From NCBI RefSeq assembly GCF_032598785.1, contig NZ_CP102984.1: a DNA stretch of 64,000 nucleotides. One strand, given 5' to 3'. Below the pieces are notes generated by a model. The model made no database searches. It saw only the letters and a program-made list of their open reading frames with translations, and was not told where the DNA came from. Made by a program: the position numbers and the translations under genes. This document shows positions 1 through 8,197 of the stretch, in pieces (within the stretch, counting starts at the first letter, position 1; each line of letters begins with the position of its first letter). This stretch comes from Terrisporobacter petrolearius. GTDB taxonomy: Bacteria; Bacillota; Clostridia; Peptostreptococcales; Peptostreptococcaceae.

Positions 1-248
1 TTTTTAAATGCGTCTGTTGCTTGACTTACCATAAATTCACCTAGTTTAGTTTTAGGTTTATGTATTCCTGGTGTATCTAAAAATACAATTTGACAATCTT
101 CATTTGTGTATACTGCCTGTATTGTATTTCTTGTTGTCTGAGGTTTATCACTCATTATGGCAATTTTTTCACCTATTACATTATTCATTAATGTAGATTT
201 ACCAACATTTGGTCTACCTACTATACTTACAAAGCCTGATTTAAACAT
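1..248 (-). CDS. era: GTPase Era, N-terminal part (runs off window)
   Basis: Reading leftwards from an ATG at 248, the translation begins MFKSGFVSIVGRPNVGKST, which is the Era G domain with its Walker A loop (GRPNVGKS). It continues through the switch I region (QTTRNTIQ) and the G3 motif (FLDTPGIHKP). About 82 residues are in the window; the remaining G domain and the KH domain lie to the left. Era binds 16S rRNA and helps 30S maturation. The start has AGGAGA about 8 nt upstream. It lies downstream of the ybeY and diacylglycerol kinase genes, the usual Firmicutes order. Confidence 0.93.
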   Translation of the reverse strand, partial: MFKSGFVSIVGRPNVGKSTLMNNVIGEKIAIMSDKPQTTRNTIQAVYTNEDCQIVFLDTPGIHKPKTKLGEFMVSQATDAFK

Positions 249-377
249 TTATGATTCTCCTAACTTTTCTTTATGATTGTTTATATTATTGTTCATTTTT
301 TCCTAGGTTTATATATCTATTCATTTCACTAATATTTTTTATAAAAATTAAATAAACATCTAATATTATAACACATT

Positions 378-1100
378 TTAGTAAAAGTTAATTATTTTTA
401 ATTGGAAAACTAACATAGCCACTAAAATACCCAATAATGCACCTGCAACCGTCTCCCAAAATGTATGTATCTTACCTTCTATTCTACTTTGCGCCACTAA
501 TATTGCCATAACATAAGCTAGTGCTGATACTAAAGGTCTTTCTATTAACATTGTTATAGATGTGGCTACTGCAAAGGCAAGAGCTGAGTGACCACTTGGC
601 ATTCCGCCTTTTAACGGTGTTCCTGTAGATGTTAATGCTTTTACTACTACAACAGATATTAATACTAATACAATACATATTAATGTGACATGGGGGTCTG
701 ATTTTCTAATGGCAAATATTAAGGATTTAGATAAATCTGTGAATTTATCATAAAATATAAGATAACCTACTGCTACTGCATTTAAAGCCGATATTAATAC
801 GCCTCCTGCAGCCACATCTTTTGCTATTTTAGCTAGCTTATGATATTTATCTGTAACCAAGTCTACTGTATTTTCTATAGCAGTGTTAAACATTTCAGCT
901 ATTATAACTAGAGAGATAGATAATATTAATATCATCATCTCCAATTTACTTAAATCAAAACGCAAACTTACAATTAGCACCGCAACTGCTATAAAATAAT
1001 GTATTTTCATGTTTCGTTCATATTTAAATGTATATAATATACCCTGAATAGCTGCATTAAATGCTTCTATAATACTAGGGCGAGTTTTTTTATCTTTCAT
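378..1100 (-). CDS. Diacylglycerol/undecaprenol kinase fused to a PAP2 phosphatase-like domain
   Basis: 240-residue membrane protein. Residues about 5-120 are a prokaryotic DgkA-type kinase with three membrane segments and the signature EMFNTAIENTVDL (E69, N72, E76, D80), which in Gram-positive bacteria phosphorylates undecaprenol or diacylglycerol. Residues about 125-235 resemble a PAP2 lipid phosphatase, with PSGH at 168-171 and R206-x5-H212. Two canonical PAP2 positions differ: the first motif reads K154-x6-TP rather than K-x6-RP, and the last motif ends in E216 rather than Asp. A kinase and a phosphatase for related lipids in one chain suggests control of the lipid-carrier phosphorylation state, which is inference. 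It lies 5 nt from ybeY, so it is probably co-transcribed. The symbol is left blank because only half is DgkA. Confidence 0.85.
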   Translation of the reverse strand: MKDKKTRPSIIEAFNAAIQGILYTFKYERNMKIHYFIAVAVLIVSLRFDLSKLEMMILILSISLVIIAEMFNTAIENTVDLVTDKYHKLAKIAKDVAAGGVLISALNAVAVGYLIFYDKFTDLSKSLIFAIRKSDPHVTLICIVLVLISVVVVKALTSTGTPLKGGMPSGHSALAFAVATSITMLIERPLVSALAYVMAILVAQSRIEGKIHTFWETVAGALLGILVAMLVFQLKIINFY

Positions 1101-1105
1101 AAAAA

Positions 1106-1567
1106 TTACTCCCTTGTTATACCAAGCTTATTTAAGATAAGTTCTTCCTTTTCTCTCATTTCTTTTGTATTTTCTTCTGTGTCATGATCGTATCCTAATA
1201 AATGAAACATACTGTGACATACTAAAAAACACACTTCTCTTTCAAAACTATGGTTATATTCTCTACTTTGTTCAAAAGCTCTTTCTAAGGAAATAACTAT
1301 ATCTCCTAAGGATTCCTCTCCAAAGTCTACATCAAATTCTTCATCTACCAAAAGAGGAAATGATAATACATCTGTAGGTCTATTTACCCCTCTAAACTCT
1401 CTATTTAATTGATGTATTTCTTTATTGTCAACAAATGATAAACTTACTTCGTAGTCGTCATCATAACCTTCATAATCTAAACACTCTGATATAATATCTT
1501 TTATTTTTTCTATTAGTTCTTCTTTAACTTCTAATTTGTCTTGTCTATTGTCTATTATTAATTCCAT
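1106..1567 (-). CDS. ybeY: Endoribonuclease YbeY (rRNA maturation factor)
   Basis: 153 residues, normal length. The zinc motif H118-S-M-F-H122-LLGYD-H128 is intact. YbeY is a single-strand endoribonuclease that takes part in 16S rRNA 3' end maturation and ribosome quality control. It sits between the phoH-like gene and the kinase-phosphatase fusion, with era just beyond. This phoH-ybeY-dgkA-era order is conserved in Firmicutes and supports the call. Confidence 0.96.
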   Translation of the reverse strand: MELIIDNRQDKLEVKEELIEKIKDIISECLDYEGYDDDYEVSLSFVDNKEIHQLNREFRGVNRPTDVLSFPLLVDEEFDVDFGEESLGDIVISLERAFEQSREYNHSFEREVCFLVCHSMFHLLGYDHDTEENTKEMREKEELILNKLGITRE

Positions 1568-1589
1568 GTTTTCACCTTCTATTATCGCC

Positions 1590-2603
1590 TTATTTTTTTG
1601 TACTTTTATCTTTTATTTTCGTCTCTTGTTTTTTATTTAAGTTAAATTCTTCTTTTTTCTCAAATTTTTCATAAGCTCTGATTATTCTTTGAACTAACTC
1701 GTGTCTTACGACATCCTTTTCACTTAGAGCTATACTTCCTATACCACTTACATTAGAAAGTATTTTTGTAGCCTGAACCAATCCACTTTTTTTATTATTT
1801 GGAAGATCAGTTTGAGTTATATCTCCAGTTACTACAGCTTTTGAGCCAAAACCAAGTCTTGTTAAAAACATTTTCATTTGTTCTGGTGTAGTATTTTGAG
1901 CTTCATCTAGTATAATAAATGCATTATCCAAAGTTCTACCTCTCATAAAAGCTAGTGGGGCTACTTCTATTGTTCCTCGTTCCAAGTATTTATTAAATCT
2001 ATCAGGTCCTAGCATATCAAATAAAGCGTCATATAAAGGTCTTAAATAAGGATCTACTTTATCTTTCATATCTCCAGGCAAAAAACCTAAACTTTCCCCT
2101 GCTTCAACAGCTGGTCTTGTAAGGATTATTCTGCTTACTTCATCATTTTTAAAAGCTCTTACTGCCATAGCTACAGCTAAATAAGTTTTTCCTGTTCCTG
2201 CTGGACCAATTCCAAAGGTTATATCATTATTTCTAATCAGGTCCACATATTCTTTTTGACCTAAAGTTTTAGGCTGTACAGGATTTCCTTTTTTAGTTAA
2301 AACTATTACACCCTCTAGCTCTTTTATCTTTTTTTCACTTCCTTCTAATAATAGTCCCAAAGAGTAAGTAATACTTTGCTTGTCTAAAGACTTGCCTTTA
2401 GACACTGAATCATGTAATTCATTCATTAATCTAAGTGCCAAGCCCACATTTTTTTCTTCTCCCATTAGCACTATATTACCTTCTCTTAGTATCACATCTA
2501 TGTTTAAAGCATTTTCTATTAATTTTATATTTTCATCAAAATTTCCAAATAATTCTCTTTCAAATTTTTCTTCTGATACTATAAATTTTTTTTGTATAAT
2601 CAA
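1590..2603 (-). CDS. PhoH-like ATPase (PhoL/YbeZ type)
   Basis: 337 residues with a PhoH domain. Walker A is GPAGTGKT at about 133-140 and Walker B with adjacent residues is FIILDEAQNTTPEQ. An N-terminal region of about 100 residues resembles the KH-like part found in PhoL/YbeZ. Family members are RNA-associated ATPases that partner with YbeY, the next gene downstream. The start is TTG (codon at 2601-2603) with AAGGAGGA about 10 nt upstream. The lysine-rich C-terminal tail (last 25 or so residues) is not part of the domain. It probably belongs to one operon running yqfC-yqfD-phoH-ybeY. Confidence 0.93.
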   Translation of the reverse strand: MIIQKKFIVSEEKFERELFGNFDENIKLIENALNIDVILREGNIVLMGEEKNVGLALRLMNELHDSVSKGKSLDKQSITYSLGLLLEGSEKKIKELEGVIVLTKKGNPVQPKTLGQKEYVDLIRNNDITFGIGPAGTGKTYLAVAMAVRAFKNDEVSRIILTRPAVEAGESLGFLPGDMKDKVDPYLRPLYDALFDMLGPDRFNKYLERGTIEVAPLAFMRGRTLDNAFIILDEAQNTTPEQMKMFLTRLGFGSKAVVTGDITQTDLPNNKKSGLVQATKILSNVSGIGSIALSEKDVVRHELVQRIIRAYEKFEKKEEFNLNKKQETKIKDKSTKK

Positions 2604-2637
2604 TTGAAATATTCCTCCTTAAGTGATATGCAGTATA

Positions 2638-3930
2638 TTAATTTTCTTTATCTTTATCATTAGTCTTTATATCTTCGTCTTTAAATTCATTTCTTATATC
2701 ATTAATAGGTCTATTTTGCGGATTTGAACTCTTTTGTTCTCCTTCTTCTTGCTTTTTCTTTTCTAAATTAGACTTAATTATTGCTTGGGCTTCACTTTTA
2801 CTTAATATATCAAGCTGGGCTATATCTTCACTTGTAGTTACTGTCACTACATATTCTACCATACTTTTATTTACATTATATTTATCCTTCGAATCTACTA
2901 TCCTTGCTGATACTGGAATTGTATAATCTAACTCTTTTAGCACTGATGAAGATAATTCTTCTTTTAATTTTTCAACATCTATTTTATTTTCAACTTTTTT
3001 TGCTTCATAAAAAGTACTTACTATTATTTTCACAGGAAATGTATAATCTCCTATTTTAAGCTCATGTGTTTTATTTTCAATTTCATAGTCCTTATATTTT
3101 ATATTTCTCAATATTTTATATTTCTTATCATAGAAACTTATGGTATAAACTTTTTTCTTATTATCAGTCCTTTGATTTTTAATATCTATGTAATTTGAAG
3201 ATTTTTTTGCTTCATAAAAAGTTGTTGCCCACACTTCTGGTAAAGCTGTTGTATTAGCTCCATTAACTAGGACATCTCCTTTTTTTACTATGTCACCTTC
3301 TTCAACAAGTGCTTCACCACTTCTAGGTACTACTTTTTCTATTATACCATCTTTTGTTGCTATAATATTACAATAATTAGAGTTTTCCTTGGAATTTTGA
3401 CTTCCATCTTTTTTTGTTATATTTACGAAAATATTAGTTCCTTTAACATTTATTGATACATATGCAATTTGATTAAATTTGACCATTATATTTTCTCTTA
3501 CAACTTTTCTGTCTATGCTCTTTTTGTATACTCCTGGTTTGACTCCTTGTATGTAAAGCTCCTTTTTTAGAGCCACTTTGTCTATTCCCTCTGGAACTGT
3601 AATATACACATCTGTAACAAACTGGGATGTGGACATTAATATGATTAAAGAAATTATTGCACAGATAACCATTCCCCTGTAAGTATATATTCTTTTAGCA
3701 ATAAAAGGAATGCCTGTCTGTTTTTTAACCTTAATATTAAACTTGTTACTTCTATGAATTTTTTTTAACCTTTTAAAATTTTCTCTATCAATATTAAATT
3801 CAATTTTAGTTTTTTCTATCCTATTTACATTGTAAACATATATTTTATTTCTTATAAGGTAATTTAGAAAGCTTTCCGTATCAAGTCCTTCTACAACAAT
3901 TGTATAATATCCTCTTATGAAACTTATCAC
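2638..3930 (-). CDS. yqfD: Sporulation protein YqfD
   Basis: 430 residues. It has a cytoplasmic N-terminal part of about 85 residues, one membrane segment at about 88-110 (GMVICAIISLIILM), and a long extracytoplasmic region with a biotinyl-lipoyl-like stretch (GEALVEEGDIVKKGDVLV). This matches the YqfD family, which in Bacillus is made in the mother cell under sigma E; the exact function is unknown. The start is GTG (3928-3930) with GGAGGAGA upstream. The C-terminal 50 residues are charged and low in complexity. It follows yqfC by 12 nt and precedes the phoH-like gene, as in other endospore formers. Confidence 0.9.
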   Translation of the reverse strand: MISFIRGYYTIVVEGLDTESFLNYLIRNKIYVYNVNRIEKTKIEFNIDRENFKRLKKIHRSNKFNIKVKKQTGIPFIAKRIYTYRGMVICAIISLIILMSTSQFVTDVYITVPEGIDKVALKKELYIQGVKPGVYKKSIDRKVVRENIMVKFNQIAYVSINVKGTNIFVNITKKDGSQNSKENSNYCNIIATKDGIIEKVVPRSGEALVEEGDIVKKGDVLVNGANTTALPEVWATTFYEAKKSSNYIDIKNQRTDNKKKVYTISFYDKKYKILRNIKYKDYEIENKTHELKIGDYTFPVKIIVSTFYEAKKVENKIDVEKLKEELSSSVLKELDYTIPVSARIVDSKDKYNVNKSMVEYVVTVTTSEDIAQLDILSKSEAQAIIKSNLEKKKQEEGEQKSSNPQNRPINDIRNEFKDEDIKTNDKDKEN

Positions 3931-3942
3931 TACTATCTCCTC

Positions 3943-4176
3943 CTAATCAACATACTCTAGGGAGTATATAAGCCCTTTTATTCCAATCTCTTCTGTTTCT
4001 ATATACTTTAATAAAAGTTTATCCCCAGTTATTTTTATTGTTTTAACCTTTGTCTTTATTTTAATTAAACTAGTGTCATAAGTTATAATTGATAAATAAT
4101 TTTCTATTTTAATAAATGTATTGCTTACTAAAGTAACTGTTGGTTGCGTTACTTTCAAATCTGGTGATATATCCAT
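3943..4176 (-). CDS. yqfC: Sporulation protein YqfC
   Basis: 77 residues. It is a small beta-rich protein whose ending (GLIYSLEYVD) and middle (NYLSIITYDTSLIKIKTK) match the YqfC family. It is shorter at the N-terminus than Bacillus YqfC, which has about 93 residues. Two Shine-Dalgarno-like sequences precede it on the minus strand: AAGGAGG at about 4219-4225, and AAGGAGGAGGGG about 9 nt before the chosen ATG. The nearer one supports this start. An in-frame extension of about 12 codons would need a non-canonical ATT start. Adjacency to yqfD is the main support for the name. Confidence 0.8.
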   Translation of the reverse strand: MDISPDLKVTQPTVTLVSNTFIKIENYLSIITYDTSLIKIKTKVKTIKITGDKLLLKYIETEEIGIKGLIYSLEYVD

Positions 4177-4250
4177 AACGAAAATCCCCTCCTCCTTGTA
4201 TATTCTATTAATGTACCTCCTTAAAATTTCATATTTTTTATATCTTCATA

Positions 4251-4284
4251 TAAAAAAAACTGAGAATACTCTCAGCATTTTTTA
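4251..4284 (-). terminator. Rho-independent terminator after tspO
   Basis: Inverted repeat CTGAGA-at-ACTCTCAG around 4260-4275 is followed on the minus strand by a run of eight T. It lies 10 nt past the tspO stop and separates tspO from yqfC. Confidence 0.85.
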
Positions 4285-4294
4285 TTTCATTTCT

Positions 4295-4792
4295 CTACTT
4301 ATTTATAAACCATATGAAATAATTAAGAACTAGAGCATAAATCAACCACAGAATATATGGTATGTTTAAATAAGAAGCAATTGGTTTAATCTTATAAAAC
4401 TTATAAACCATAATTAATACGAAAACAAAAAGTAGTATTAAGTCTACTAAAGCTGTTAATCTAAGTTGGAATCCAAAAAACAAAATAGACCACAAGAAAT
4501 TTAGACCTAATTGAACCCAAAAATAAAACATAGCATCTTTTATTTTTGTTTCATTTTTCTTTTGGGATAATATTATGTAAGAGGATGTTCCCATTAATAT
4601 GTATAACACAGTCCAAACAACAGGAAATATTATACCTGGAGGTGCAAATCCCGGTTTAATAAGTTCATGATAATATGTTATAGTATCTACTCCACTTATA
4701 GCTTGGGCCAAAATACTACTCAAATATCCAACAAGTAACGGAATTAACACGCAACACATATACTTTTTAATTTCTTTTACTGATATAATCAA
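4295..4792 (-). CDS. tspO: TspO/MBR family tryptophan-rich membrane protein
   Basis: 165 residues with five predicted membrane segments, the fold of TspO/peripheral benzodiazepine receptor homologues. Characteristic aromatic motifs include FPVVWTVLYILMGTSSYI and NFLWSILFFG. Family members bind porphyrins and other tetrapyrroles or lipids; the role in anaerobes is unclear. The start is TTG at 4790-4792 with AGAGGGAAG upstream. Residue 12 is an alternative ATG start but would trim a plausible N-terminal helix. It has its own terminator and appears monocistronic. Confidence 0.88.
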   Translation of the reverse strand: MIISVKEIKKYMCCVLIPLLVGYLSSILAQAISGVDTITYYHELIKPGFAPPGIIFPVVWTVLYILMGTSSYIILSQKKNETKIKDAMFYFWVQLGLNFLWSILFFGFQLRLTALVDLILLFVFVLIMVYKFYKIKPIASYLNIPYILWLIYALVLNYFIWFINK

Positions 4793-4885
4793 CTTCTTCC
4801 CTCTCTTTCACTTATTGTTCATATTTATTTCTATTAAATAAATATGAACAATAACAAGTTATTATGATTATTTATTAATTACAAC

Positions 4886-4920
4886 ACAAAAAAACCTAGA
4901 GATTTCTCTCTAGGTTTTTA
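4886..4920 (-). terminator. Rho-independent terminator after yqeY
   Basis: Perfect 8-bp stem CCTAGAGA/TCTCTAGG with a 4-nt loop (4895-4914), flanked by A and T runs. It immediately follows the yqeY stop codon on the minus strand and ends the rpsU-yqeY unit. Confidence 0.9.
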
Positions 4921-4921
4921 T

Positions 4922-5365
4922 CTATTGTAAATTTTTCTTTACTAACTCATTTATTAGTTTTCCATCAGCTCTGCCTTTTACTTTAGGCATGATTGATGTC
5001 ATAATTTTTTTCATATCTTTCATAGAAGTAGCTCCTACTTCAGATATAGTAGAAATTACAATTTTATTTAATTCTTCTTCGCTTAATTGTTGAGGTAGGT
5101 ACTCTTTTAAAACTTCTATTTCTGCTTCTGCCTTGCTCACTAAATCTTCTCTCCCAGCTTTTAAAAACTCTTCACGAGAATCTCTAGTCTGCTTTAATTG
5201 CTTTGCAATAAGATCTACTATTTCATTGTCTCCTAATTCAACTCTATTATCAACTTCGTATTGTTTAATAGAAGCTCTAATAAGAGTTATAACAGACTTT
5301 TTAATAGCATCTTTATTTTTCATAGAAGATTTTAGATCTTCTTGTAACTTTTGTTTAAGGGACAT
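4922..5365 (-). CDS. yqeY: GatB/YqeY domain protein
   Basis: About 147 residues, helical, with the YqeY-type amidotransferase-associated domain (EVLKEYLPQQLSEEEL; GRADGKLINELV). The domain resembles the tRNA-binding tail of GatB, but these proteins stand alone and their function is uncertain. The start is the ATG at 5363-5365, with AGAGGTGAGG about 6 nt upstream. A GTG three codons earlier lies inside that ribosome-binding site and is unlikely. It lies 26 nt after rpsU, the standard rpsU-yqeY pair, and ends in a strong terminator. Confidence 0.93.
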   Translation of the reverse strand: MSLKQKLQEDLKSSMKNKDAIKKSVITLIRASIKQYEVDNRVELGDNEIVDLIAKQLKQTRDSREEFLKAGREDLVSKAEAEIEVLKEYLPQQLSEEELNKIVISTISEVGATSMKDMKKIMTSIMPKVKGRADGKLINELVKKNLQ

Positions 5366-5391
5366 TCCCCTCACCTCTTTATTTCTATTTA

Positions 5392-5571
5392 CTATTTCTT
5401 AGCGTTTTTTCTTCTAGCTGCTTCAGCTTTTTTCTTACGTTTAACACTTGGCTTATCATAGTGCTCTCTTTTTCTCACTTCTGACATTATGCCAGACATT
5501 GCACATTGACGTTTAAATCTTCTTAAAGCACTGTCCAATGATTCATTTTCTCTTACTCTTACTTCTGACAT
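5392..5571 (-). CDS. rpsU: 30S ribosomal protein S21
   Basis: 59 residues beginning MSEVRVRENESLDSALRRFK and ending in a basic tail (KKKAEAARRKNAKK), typical of bS21. The ATG is at 5569-5571, preceded by GGAGGGAGGG. It has its own promoter in the gap upstream and is followed by yqeY. S21 is a late-assembling small-subunit protein involved in initiation. The gene is too short for a simple length cut-off but is certain from sequence. Confidence 0.97.
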   Translation of the reverse strand: MSEVRVRENESLDSALRRFKRQCAMSGIMSEVRKREHYDKPSVKRKKKAEAARRKNAKK

Positions 5572-5661
5572 TCTTTTTCCCTCCCTCCGATTGCGCGAAT
5601 TATGCTGGGACTGTAATCTGATTATATCTGCATCACTGCATTACAACCTCACACTTTGTTT

Positions 5662-5690
5662 ATTATAAACTAAAATTAAACTTTTATCAA
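5662..5690 (-). promoter_or_regulatory. Sigma-A promoter for rpsU-yqeY
   Basis: On the minus strand, TTGATA (5685-5690) is separated by 17 nt from TATAAT (5662-5667). It lies about 90 nt before the rpsU start, leaving a relatively GC-rich 5' leader. The spacing and near-consensus boxes make it convincing. Confidence 0.8.
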
Positions 5691-5730
5691 GTATTTAATT
5701 ATTTATAATTTTAATTTATTCAAGAAAAAA

Positions 5731-6081
5731 TTATTTCTTATCAGCTTCATAATTAGGTAATTTTTTACCTGCTAATATGTGATAGTGAAGGTGTTTTACT
5801 TCTTGTCCTCCGTCACTTCCACAGTTATTAATTATTCTAAATCCAGCATCACTAAAACCTTTATCTATAGCTATTTTATTTATAACAGAGTGAATGTGTG
5901 CAACAATTTCAATTTCTTTATCTGAAATATCTATTATACTATAATAATGTTTTTTTGGAACAACTAGTATATGATATGGTGCCACAGGATTTATGTCATT
6001 AAAAGCTAATACCTTATCATCTTCATATACTTTGTCACAAGGTATATTTCCATCTATTATTTTACAAAATAAACAATCCAT
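5731..6081 (-). CDS. hinT: HIT family nucleotide hydrolase (HinT type)
   Basis: 116 residues. The histidine triad is H97-L-H99-Y-H101, preceded by GGQEVK, and the N-terminus is CLFCKIIDG with NDINPVAPYH. HinT enzymes hydrolyse adenosine phosphoramidates and related acyl-AMP compounds. It lies 45 nt after mtaB in the extended heat-shock operon. The ATG has an AGGAGGTGG ribosome-binding site. Confidence 0.94.
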   Translation of the reverse strand: MDCLFCKIIDGNIPCDKVYEDDKVLAFNDINPVAPYHILVVPKKHYYSIIDISDKEIEIVAHIHSVINKIAIDKGFSDAGFRIINNCGSDGGQEVKHLHYHILAGKKLPNYEADKK

Positions 6082-6126
6082 TTTTCCACCTCCTAACTAT
6101 TGATTATAACCCTAAAATTCTACATG

Positions 6127-7437
6127 TTACACTAAAATTCCTTCTACATATTCATCTTTTACTTCTGTAATTTTAACTTTCAGTATTTTTCCACAAATAT
6201 CTTCATTATAATTAACAAAAGTTTTTAAATAATTAGGAGTTAATCCTTCATATTCATTTTCTTCAGTTTTTTGTTCAAATAAAACTTCAAATTCTTTGCC
6301 TACCATTCTTGATGCAAACTTTTCAAAGTTTTCCTTATTTAACTGTAAAAGTTTTTCACTTCTTTCATGTTTAATTTGTGGTGAAACTTGATCTTTCATA
6401 TCTGCCGCTTTAGTTCCTTTTCTTGGTGAATACTTGAATATATGCATTTGTGATAATTCAATATCTTTTAAGAAATTGTAAGTTTGTTCAAACTCTTCTT
6501 CTGTTTCACCAGGAAACCCAACTATTACATCAGTAGTTATCGTTACATTAGGGATCTCTCTTCTCAATTTATCAACTATTTCTTTATATTCCTCAGTTGT
6601 ATATCTTCTGTTCATTCTTTCTAGTGTCTTATCACATCCACTTTGTAGTGATAAATGATAATGAGGCATTACTTTTTCCATTTTTGATACTTCATTGACA
6701 AATTCATTTGTGAATAATATAGGCTCAACAGAACTTGTTCTTATTCTTTTTATTCCATCTATTTCATTTATTTTCTTAATTACGTCTAAAAGACTCACTT
6801 GTTCTTCTTTTAAATCTTTTCCATAAGAAGCTACATGTATACCTGTAAGTACCACTTCCTCGTACCCATTTTCAGCTAAAGTTTTAGCTTCATTTACTAT
6901 GCTTTCCTTATCTCTACTTCTTACTTTTCCACCTCTTGCGTAAGGTATTATACAGTAAGTACAGAATCTATCGCATCCATCTTGTATTTTCATAAACGCT
7001 CTTGTTCTACCGTTTGATTGGCTTATTTCTATATCTTCGAAAGCTCTAACTTTCATTATGTCATCAACTGTAGAAGCTTTTCTATCCCCTTCTACAACTT
7101 CTAGTTTTTTTATTTCATCAACTATAGTTCTTCTCTCATTAGTTCCCATAACCAAGTTTACTTCATCTATTTCAAGTATTTCTTCTGGCGATACTTGAGA
7201 ATAACATCCAACAACAGCTATTATAGCATTTGGGTTTTTCTTTTTCATTCTTCTTATATATTGACGTGATTTTCTATCACTCATATGCGTTACTGTACAT
7301 GTGTTTATAACATAAACATCTGCATAATCTTCGCTACCAACTTGCTCATATCCGTCTTCTTTGAACATTTCAAGCATAGCTTCTGTTTCATATTGATTTA
7401 CTTTACATCCTAAAGTGTAAAAAGCTACTTTTTTCAT
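6127..7437 (-). CDS. mtaB: tRNA (N6-threonylcarbamoyladenosine-37) methylthiotransferase MtaB
   Basis: 436 residues, in three parts: an N-terminal UPF0004 domain with iron-sulfur cysteines C11, C47 and C78; a radical-SAM core with C155-x3-C159-x2-C162 (GCDRFCTYCIIPYARG); and a C-terminal TRAM domain. It converts t6A37 to ms2t6A37 in ANN-decoding tRNAs. The start overlaps the rsmE stop by one base, so translation is probably coupled. The order prmA-rsmE-mtaB matches yqeT-yqeU-yqeV downstream of dnaJ in Bacillus. Confidence 0.95.
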   Translation of the reverse strand: MKKVAFYTLGCKVNQYETEAMLEMFKEDGYEQVGSEDYADVYVINTCTVTHMSDRKSRQYIRRMKKKNPNAIIAVVGCYSQVSPEEILEIDEVNLVMGTNERRTIVDEIKKLEVVEGDRKASTVDDIMKVRAFEDIEISQSNGRTRAFMKIQDGCDRFCTYCIIPYARGGKVRSRDKESIVNEAKTLAENGYEEVVLTGIHVASYGKDLKEEQVSLLDVIKKINEIDGIKRIRTSSVEPILFTNEFVNEVSKMEKVMPHYHLSLQSGCDKTLERMNRRYTTEEYKEIVDKLRREIPNVTITTDVIVGFPGETEEEFEQTYNFLKDIELSQMHIFKYSPRKGTKAADMKDQVSPQIKHERSEKLLQLNKENFEKFASRMVGKEFEVLFEQKTEENEYEGLTPNYLKTFVNYNEDICGKILKVKITEVKDEYVEGILV

Positions 7438-8189
7438 TATATATTTCCTCCTAAGTCACTTAGCTCATATAAAACTATGGAAGAAGCAACTACAGATGCA
7501 GTTTCCGTTCTAAGTATTCTAGGTCCTAGAGAAACTATTTTCCCATCTATGTTTTGAATTTTTTCAATTTCTTCTTCTTCAAATCCACCTTCTGGTCCAA
7601 CAAAAATTCCAATTGTATTTGCACTAGAATCTTTTAAACCTTCTTTCATAGAAATTGTTCTTTCATTTTCATAAGGACAAAGATTTAAATCATTATTTTT
7701 CATATCTTCTAGGGCTTCTTTAAAAGTTAAAACTCCTGTAAGTTTTGGTATTTTACCTCTTTTACTTTGTTTAGCTGCTTCGTAAATGATTCTTTCCCAT
7801 CTTTCAATCTTTTTATCTTCTTTTTTATTGTCTATTTTAGTTACACTTCTTTTTGTTTGTACTAAAACTATTTCATCTACACCTATTTCTGTTAATTTTT
7901 GAAGTATTAACTCCATTTTAGTTCCTTTAGGCATACCTTGATATAGCTTGACTTTTAAATCAGATTCACGTTTTATATTTGCTTTTTCAATTATGTCTAA
8001 TAATATACTGTCTTTATTTATTTCTTTTATTTCACAAATATACTCATTATTGTCCATATCACACACCTCTAGTTTATCACTTTCTTTACATCTAAGAACT
8101 CTAGAAATATGCTTAACATCTTCACCTTCAATAATGCAAGTATTTTGTTCTAAATTAATGTTATTTTTAGGCGTGAAAAATCTATCCAT
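7437..8189 (-). CDS. rsmE: 16S rRNA m3U1498 methyltransferase RsmE
   Basis: 250 residues of the SPOUT superfamily. It has an N-terminal PUA-like domain (CIIEGEDVKHISRVLR) and the SAM-binding knot (GIFVGPEGGFEEEEIE and SLGPRILRTETA). It methylates U1498 of 16S rRNA. It lies between prmA (8 nt gap) and mtaB (1-nt overlap), so all three are co-translated. Confidence 0.95.
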   Translation of the reverse strand: MDRFFTPKNNINLEQNTCIIEGEDVKHISRVLRCKESDKLEVCDMDNNEYICEIKEINKDSILLDIIEKANIKRESDLKVKLYQGMPKGTKMELILQKLTEIGVDEIVLVQTKRSVTKIDNKKEDKKIERWERIIYEAAKQSKRGKIPKLTGVLTFKEALEDMKNNDLNLCPYENERTISMKEGLKDSSANTIGIFVGPEGGFEEEEIEKIQNIDGKIVSLGPRILRTETASVVASSIVLYELSDLGGNI

Positions 8190-8197
8190 AATTTCAC

